Source: Latrodectus hesperus (Eukaryota; Arthropoda; Arachnida; Araneae; Theridiidae). From it: 64,000 nucleotides of DNA. Numbering within the stretch: the stretch's first letter is position 1; each line of letters begins with the position of its first letter. The position numbers were made by a program, and so were the translations under genes. The notes under the pieces were generated by a model. It was given only the letters and a program-made list of their open reading frames with translations. It was not told where the DNA came from and did no database searches. The DNA is taken from NCBI GenBank assembly GCA_037975125.1, contig CM075852.1, positions 8,969,783-9,033,782 on the forward strand. The letters run 5' to 3'. Positions 56,584 to 64,000 of the stretch are shown here, piece by piece.

Positions 56584-59500
56584 CATCAACAGGATTGATA
56601 CCATGTAAATTTATGACAAATTAATTGAAAAGTAATTCAAATGAAATAGTTATTGTATAGTTAAAATAAAAAATTATTCTTTTATAAAAATTTAATAAAA
56701 CTTCAGTAGTAATATTCAACGGATACATTCAGAATACTAGATATATTCACAAGAAAGAAATATTAGCTTTTCAATACATTTTGAAAAAAAATTCTTATCA
56801 TTTTCAGTTATATTTATTATAAGTTCTTATTAAAAGTTTGATTCCTTATATTTCATTCATTAAAACTTCTTCATCTTCCTTCCTGTTATTCTTGTCATAT
56901 TCATAGTTTATTTGGTATACTTAAATTACAAATATTTCACGGAATGAGAAAAATTCTCCTTTTTTACAATCTTAAACAGTTTTGTAAATACATACTTAAA
57001 TCTTATATTTAAAAAAAAAAACACTTCAAAATGTAGTTACAGTTCTTCTAAATACAGAGAACAATTTTCAGTTTAGAATAAACGTGTATATTTATACCAT
57101 GCGTTCAATTTTGAAAGTTTTAAATTTATTTTTATTTTCTATGCTTATAATAATATATTATTACAATTGGTCTTATATATTTTATTGCAATAAATAAATA
57201 GAATGATTTAAATAAGAAAGAATTATTTAACATTATTAATAAAAGCTTAGACTTTTAAGACAATACAGAGTTAAAGTGATAAATATATATATTTTGAATA
57301 TTATTTTTAAACTAAAGTATAATTTCATTAATAAGTGAAAAAATAAAATTTTCAAAACTAAATATTTATAACTAAGCAGAAAATAGTTTTTTCAAAAATT
57401 GCTTTTCTTCAAACGATTGAAAGTTTCTATTTAAAGAAGGGATACACTTTTTTTTAAATGTTATAAGCAAAACAAATCTATAGGTTCAATCTTGTGGAGT
57501 TTTAACTCGAATTAGATTTAGAATTTTATAACTATATCTCCTACGTCAAAGTGACTAGAATTTTTGAAGTTTAATGTATTATTATATTTATATATAGATT
57601 ATAAAATTCCCATAAATACTTCTTTTTAGATTTTAAGGAAAAGATTAATGATATTCATCTAGAAATACTTTAATAAAACAATAATTCTTTAAATTATACA
57701 GATTAATTTAAGCAAGTAAAGTAATGATAAAAAAGCTGTTTCTAATTCAATAATAATGAATTAAATTTTATTAATATTATGATGAAATCTTTGAATTTTA
57801 AGTATAATAAGCAAATTGAAAACAGTATTAACGAAGATTAATATGAAAAATAACTTCAGATTTCCTATATTTAATAAACTGAAAGTAAAACCGTGAAAAG
57901 TAAAAAAAAATCATAAAAATGAAATAACTATATCTCCTACGTCAAAGTGTATGTAATAAATTTTAAAAATATGTTATGTAATAAATTTTAAAGCAAATTA
58001 AATTATTTCCGCTTACAAATTTTCAAATAAATTCATATTGATTATTATTTTACAAGGAAAAATAATTGATTTAAGCAATTTTCATTATTTATCAACACAG
58101 TTGCATTAAATATTTTTCAATAATAATTCCGTAATATGGCAATATTTACAAATTTACGATACATAAGTAATTAATTTAAAAAAATATTTTGAATTAAATA
58201 TTTATCCTAAATATAGTTAAATACTTCATGTATTTTTTCCGTTTTCTTTTAAAATTTAGAACAAATTTGGTTTGAGGGAAATATATGTAAACATCGTAAT
58301 AAAAAAGAAAGCTAATAAAACTTAAATTGAAGAATTATTTTAACGTAACTACAGTAACAAAATTGCATTTGCAATGTATAATAAAAAATGAAAATAATTA
58401 ATGAAAATGATGAAATTTAATTTGAGCTCATATTATTTCAAAATTTATACGTTAAAAGATTAAATTAACTTTATTTTCATTGTAAGAAGGCAATTAATTT
58501 TCAGTAAATTAAAGATTAATTTATTGTTAAAGTATAATTCATTTATATTTTATTTTAAAGGTTTTATACAATGTATTTTAATAATTATTTATCTTCTTTT
58601 CTTTATGAAATTAAAATGATACACTAACAAGTGATATAAAATGTATAGTTTTAAATTTATGTAATGATAATATTTAAGTTAATGCAGCATTTTATTACTT
58701 ATTGTATTCCATTTCTCCCCATTTAATTTTCTTTTAAATAACTCGTTAAACATTTAAAAAAATTAGTTTCTATAATATTTTTCAGTTTTTTTATGAATTT
58801 GAATTAAAAAATATTAATTCAATAAGTACTAATTTCTAAATAAATAAAACTGAATCAATGCACATTTTTTCTTATTTTAGAGCCATATTATTTAAAGAAA
58901 TATATTCATAATTTCAAACATTCTATTATATTTTGCATCACAACAATTATCTGTTATATTTTTATTACGTATTCTAATACGAATTTTCTATTGCTGACAA
59001 AAAAGATTTAAACTAAAAGTATAATAGAAAATTTATTTTTAATGAATTTGCTTTAATTATTGTAACAATATATACTGTTATTATAATGATAATTATCATA
59101 ACTCAGATATAAAGCTTCAATATTCTGTTTAAAATTGCAAAAGCTACATTAACATTCAAAAATGCAGTTACATTTATCAAAAATTATTTTTAATGAAATT
59201 TTCTTTATTTAAGGAATGCCGCATTGTAGCCTTATGATATCATCCAATGTAGTCATTTCATCTCTTTTAGATATATAAAAATCTACTATATATATTCACT
59301 TATATGTTAAAAACACAGTAAATGATCTTAATCTTAGAAGTCATAAAATTCATTTCTTATTAAATATTTAAGTTTTAGTAATGATTAATTCATTTACTTT
59401 ATATTTATCTCATATTTTTAGATACTTTATGAAAAATGTCTAAAAAATGAATTTTGCGATAAAATAATGAATGTAAATAATTTGATCAAGGTAAAATCTT

Positions 59501-62500
59501 AAAAAGGAATATTCTTAAATGAAAATTATATTTCAACGCTAATAGTTATTTTTTGATGCAAAAGTAATCAGTTCTATGTACATTAAAAAGTCTCAAATCT
59601 GTTATTGGATGGTAATCAGTAAGAAAACTGGCAGGTAAATTCAATAGAGAGAGATTAAATAGCTTCTAAGATTAACTAACTTGATTTTGTTTTTAAATGT
59701 TTGTGTTTAAAAATTATTAAAAATTCTTTTCAAAAGTCGTGGTTAATTATTAAAAACTTATCTTTAACTCAGTCTAAAGCAATCCTAAATATGCTCATGA
59801 TGAAAAATGCTATAAAAGTTTGATTATATGGATTATATGAGAGAGTAGGAGTTTGGCAATTCATCAGTTTAAATTTATAACGGCAAAGTTTATAGATTGG
59901 GCTACTTACTTTGGACACGGTGCAAATTATATTTCCACATTTGAAATGCAATTCTAAATTTTAAGTGAAGTGAATTTTAAGGGCTATGTAATTTCTTATA
60001 TTAGCTAAATTTAAATTGAATATAACGTAATCATGTTTTCTGTTACATAAGTATTATATTGTTTAAATAAAAAGTTTATTGAGAGCTGATTAAACATAAA
60101 TTAGGATTTAACACATTATTATATAAAATAGACTATACTGCACTTTTAATATAAATGGTTAAAATTTTGTTTCTGGTTTAAAGTAAAGTCCATGTACAGT
60201 TTGAGATCTAATCAATTTAATTTGATTACTTAACTTTAAAATCCAACTATTTCATAGACAACTACGAGAACGTTACTAAAAAGAAAAATACGTCGCTTAA
60301 TGGACACCAATATTATATCTTACTCAAGTAATTATTCTATAGTTTTTGACACATTTTCAGTTTTATTAAAGAAATATTTTATTTTTTTAAAAAATAAATT
60401 AAATGATATAATTATGAAAACATCATTACAGCCTTACTATTTACAAAACAGTTTACACATTTTCTGATTAGGATATAACGTCATGATACTTTGCATGATC
60501 TAAAAGAATGAGAGAGAAATTTATTTTTTTAAATTTAAATTATTACAAAATGGCATCAATAGGATTTAATCAAAATGTGTGCTATTTAATAAAAATAAAT
60601 TTTAAGTTTTTTCAAATGAAAGACGACTTATATTATAAGTATGCGATTTAAAAATTTTAAAAATGCAGTAAATTATCGATATTTTAGGAATGGAATGTAT
60701 GGTTGTAGTAGATAAGCTTATTCTGAGAACAAAAATTTAATAAAAATTATAAGCAAATTCCATAAAATTATGAATTAAAAAAGAAAGGAAATAATTCAAC
60801 AAGAATAGAATTTTGGATAAATTATCAATGCATCTAGTAACCGAAATATACATATTATTTGTAAAATTAAATTGAATTGTTTACTAAAAAGAATATTGAC
60901 CAACTTCTTTTGAAAATCATTAAAAAAATTCTGTTTCTGTGCATTGAAAATTTTTTTTATCAAGCACTTCAGTTTTTTTTTTTTTTTTTTTGAGATATTG
61001 ACATCACGAATAATTTGCAAAGAGGATAATTTGATCGTTGGTAAATTAAAGTTTACCATAAATCTCCTCCTTATATTTAAAAAATATCAAAAACAACGAA
61101 AATTCATACGTGATTGTTCGATGTTATTTAAATTATTTCTTCAAAAATTATATAAATATTTTTTCGTTTAAAAAATATTTTATTCAAACTTGAAGATTAT
61201 ATTTTCTATTAACGCACACTTAAAATTCTACTGCAATTTCTTTTAGTTTCAGATTTTCTTCGGGACAGTGGTCTTATGGACCTTGTTTGACGAAGTCATA
61301 TAAAAGGAGCATAAGCAACACAACAACATAAATATATGCTAAAGCTGATTCTGAAATAAATGGTAGGTATTTGATGGTTTATTTTGAGATAAAATATAAA
61401 AATTTCTTTCTCTTTATATTATTTAATGTAAGTAAAATTGTCCGCAAAAAAGAATTATCAAGAAATTTTGATGTATATTTATATAGCATAAACTATAACT
61501 TATTTTGTTTTTATTTCATATTAAAATCTCATATCAGTTTCGACATTCTTGAAAACTTGATCTCTTTTTACATTATTATTAAATCGAATTTACAACCTTA
61601 GTATAGTTATTGCAGAAACAATTTTAATCTCCAAATTAAAATTAGTTACAATATTAGTGCTTTTTTATAGTATTTTTTTCGTAAAAACGCAATATTAATT
61701 ACTGGAAGTGTTTATTATATAGTATGCTTTTAAAAATATGGAACCAAATCTAATATGTTTATATGGTTATCGTCCAGCACAATTTTGATTGTTAGAAAAC
61801 GTAATCGTTCTAATGTCTGTATTTATATAATTTGTACTTGTGTGAAGGAGCTTATTAATTGTTTTTATCTGTCTCAGTGTCAACGCTTCATATTTAGAAC
61901 TAAAATATTTAAATTTCTGTAGATGCAGCTTTTTAATTTACAACTTATTTTTCTTATGTTATTAACATTAGATAGAAGCAATTTTAATGTCACATTTTAT
62001 AATACATGAAAAATGATTTAGCAATCAAATGCATTCTTACATTTCAGAAGTTTTTTTTTTAAACATTTATATGTATTTTCTGTGTGAAGCCGTAATGTAT
62101 TTTGTAACCCTACAAAAATGCCAGATGACAGGATTATTCTCACAATTTACGTGGTTAATTTACCTCAATTTTCAATTGTTATTTGCAGAAAAACATTGCG
62201 TCATATGGATTGGTTGTTGAACAAATTGTAATATGATAATTTCTTAACTTATTTCATATCATATTCAGGTCCATTAAGAAGTGAATGGATGAGTGATAAG
62301 GTAATAGTTTCTGACTTTATATATCATATTTTAAACAAGTCTATTTACAGTTAAAAGATCAGTGAATGTTGTAATCAGTGAATCTTAATGAGAAGAAGTG
62401 TAGAATAACTGATTTATTATTTATGAATTTTTCAGAAAATTTTTGTATTACTTTATAATTGTATTTAATATTATTACACAAAAAGTGCTGAAACTCAGAA

Positions 62501-62639
62501 TAAAATTATGAGAAAGGTTTTAAGTTAAACAGCTATATTTTATCTTAAAAATTTCAAACATCGCGGTTTTAATTAATGAATTTCTTCATAAATAATTGTT
62601 AATACTATAATGTCCGGATGCTAAGATCCTTTTTTAATT
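56584..62639. other. Long AT-rich gene desert with one exact 26-bp repeat
   Basis: Six kilobases without a recognisable gene or element. The 26-mer beginning ATAACTATATCTCCTACGTC occurs at 57528-57553 and 57924-57949. After the second copy ATGTAATAAATTTTAAA is itself repeated. The minus-strand 60-codon frame at 59769-59951 and the frames at 60796-62220 have no motifs. Confidence 0.65.
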
Positions 62640-63463
62640 TTTTCGATAGTAAAAGAAGCGGGAAGTGATGGAATTTTGTCCAGCTATGCTATCGTAGGCC
62701 CAAAGAGTGGGTGGATCTTCGAAATTTAGAAGATGCATCTAAGTATAAGACCACAAGATTTGGCCTGTTACTAGGAGTTTTACATTTCTGCAGTATAAGA
62801 GGCAGAAGTGATTGTGTGTTGTTGTTATTTATGAGACTTGCATAAGCCAAGTTCGCTATGCCTTGGCTATGAGAATATAAGTCAGTAGGGTGCGTCTTTC
62901 CTTTAATCAGAGCACCATGAAGGTGAAATTAAGACTTAGCTCCACAAATCCTCCAATAGATGGCACCACCTGAGGATATACTCCCTCAATTTTGACATTG
63001 ATTTGTAGGGGTAGGAAATTTTCTCCAAACCATTTCACCCATGGTAACTGCTCAACGACCGACCACAGGATTTTCTATTCCACAGATTTAACGAGCCAGG
63101 TATATCACATGTACTCGGTGGGTCTTTGCCAACATCGGGAATCGAATCCCGTCCTTCCGGACCCTAACCATTAGGCTACGACGGCCCCCAGAAGTGATTG
63201 TACTTTTATATAGAGGGATTGTTAATGGGTATGACATCGTGACCGGAAAGGTGATTCGCTTAATTTAGAAGTAGGGGTCCAAAAAGAGATCACAGAATGA
63301 CAATTAACCCTAGAGGTGTTAATTCAAACTAGGGATATTGTGACTACAACATAGTTTAATCGCTCAAGCCACCATAAGTGAATACGATGGATCTTCGGAG
63401 ATCCGGATCTGAAATAGCTAATTTACGATAGAACTTGCCCTAACCATTCAGGTAATCATAGCC
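62640..63463 (-). mobile_element. Older tRNA-headed SINE split by another SINE
   Basis: Read on the minus strand from 63463: the head GGCTATGATTACCTGAATGG plus TTAGGGC matches an A box, and GATCCGGATCTCC is a decayed B box. The body runs to 63203, is interrupted by the inserted SINE (62816-63189) and resumes from 62815 to about 62640. The left limit is approximate. Sharing of the ACCTGAATGGTTAGGGC-type head with the other SINEs supports the call. Confidence 0.55.
62816..63189 (-). mobile_element. tRNA-derived SINE, 374 bp, 13-bp TSD
   Basis: CAGAAGTGATTGT occurs at 62803-62815 and 63190-63202. The minus strand starts GGGGGCCGTCGTAGCC, has an A box TAGCCTAATGGTTAGGGT and a B box GGGATTCGATTCCCG (63137-63151), and ends with ATAAATAACAACAACAC, an (AAC)n tail. 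The perfect duplication suggests a fairly young copy. Confidence 0.92.
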
Positions 63464-64000
63464 TTTTTTAATGAAAAAATAAATTAAAATTAATATTAAA
63501 TGAGTCATCAATTGGGAGAAAGATATTTAAGTAATTAGAGAGTAATTGAATGCTTTTAGAAGAAAAAGTTTTAGAAGCTCCTACACAAGTCTACCATAAA
63601 AATTCACAGTAATTTCTTTGGCAATATGAAAATTATTAATTAAAAATTTATCACTGCAACAACTGCTGATGCATAAATAATATATAAAAACTTGTAAAGA
63701 GTTTTCTGACACCAAATAATTTCTGTTATATAGAAAACTTTAAATTATAAGGAAAATGTACAAAATCGGAAATAATGTTACAATTACTTTCAAAGAAATA
63801 TTGCTTCTTTCAATCTAATGAATGCAAATAGTTCATTATTGATTCAATTATTATAAGGTTAACTAGAAAGTTCTCTCCATTTTCACGTTGCTATTGAATG
63901 AAATGAGAATAACTATGCTAATTAGTGTGTGACGTGGTTGAGATACCGGTCAGTGGAAAGTAGGAATATCAGTCCTTACAAAAGCAAGCCTACCATGCCC
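63464..64000. other. AT-rich DNA, possible SINE fragment at the window end
   Basis: The last ~90 bp are of mixed composition and end CTACCATGCCC. Its reverse complement GGGCATGGTAGG resembles the text after the B box in the 13.9- and 32.5-kb SINEs, so a minus-strand SINE may continue past the window. Confidence 0.35.

Overview
The window looks like eukaryotic, very AT-rich, gene-poor nuclear DNA from an arthropod, most likely a chelicerate and probably a spider. That rests on the composition, the huge (TA)n tracts, Hsmar1/cecropia-like mariner and Tc1 transposons, RNase-H-bearing jockey/I-type LINEs and many tRNA-headed SINEs. The species cannot be fixed from sequence alone. No complete cellular protein-coding gene is visible. 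Most open reading frames come from (TA)n tracts or transposable elements.

The best candidate host-gene feature is a short GC-rich block on the minus strand at 22280-22612. It contains a 5' leader with four upstream ATGs, then an ATG opening 24 codons that read like a secretion signal, then a consensus splice donor (AAG|GTGAGT, phase 1). If real, it is the first coding exon of a secreted or membrane protein whose remaining exons lie at lower coordinates or outside the window. Everything to its right would then be upstream DNA. Blocks of higher sequence complexity at 29.58-29.96, 36.69-37.29 and 48.14-48.47 kb are candidate conserved or regulatory sequence.

The rest is a transposon record that can be read in detail, because many insertions still carry target-site duplications (TSDs). 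From left to right: a SINE at 6.8 kb; a 265-bp insert with a 12-bp TSD at 9.77-10.04 kb; a 5'-truncated RNase-H LINE (10674-13511) with a perfect 13-bp TSD, inserted beside or inside an older SINE; a tandem duplication of which one copy was hit by a SINE (13.7-14.5 kb); an internally deleted mariner with 31-bp perfect inverted repeats (15204-16088); a 149-bp tandem duplication across a SINE-like 3' end (18.64-18.94 kb); a 793-bp internally deleted non-LTR element with a 12-bp TSD (21288-22080); SINEs at 23.0, 23.5, 26.5, 27.8, 32.5 and 43.3 kb; LINE fossils at 24.1-25.2 and 39.2-40.0 kb; two decayed Tc1 elements at 50.6-52.2 and 55.2-56.6 kb; and a SINE nested within a SINE at 62.6-63.5 kb.

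Ten long AT or mixed dinucleotide tracts punctuate the window. The longest is about 875 bp (28625-29499). I found no CRISPR array, rRNA, intact tRNA gene, operon or clearly new multi-gene system. The points most worth follow-up are the signal-peptide exon, the dated and nested insertions, and the candidate regulatory blocks.
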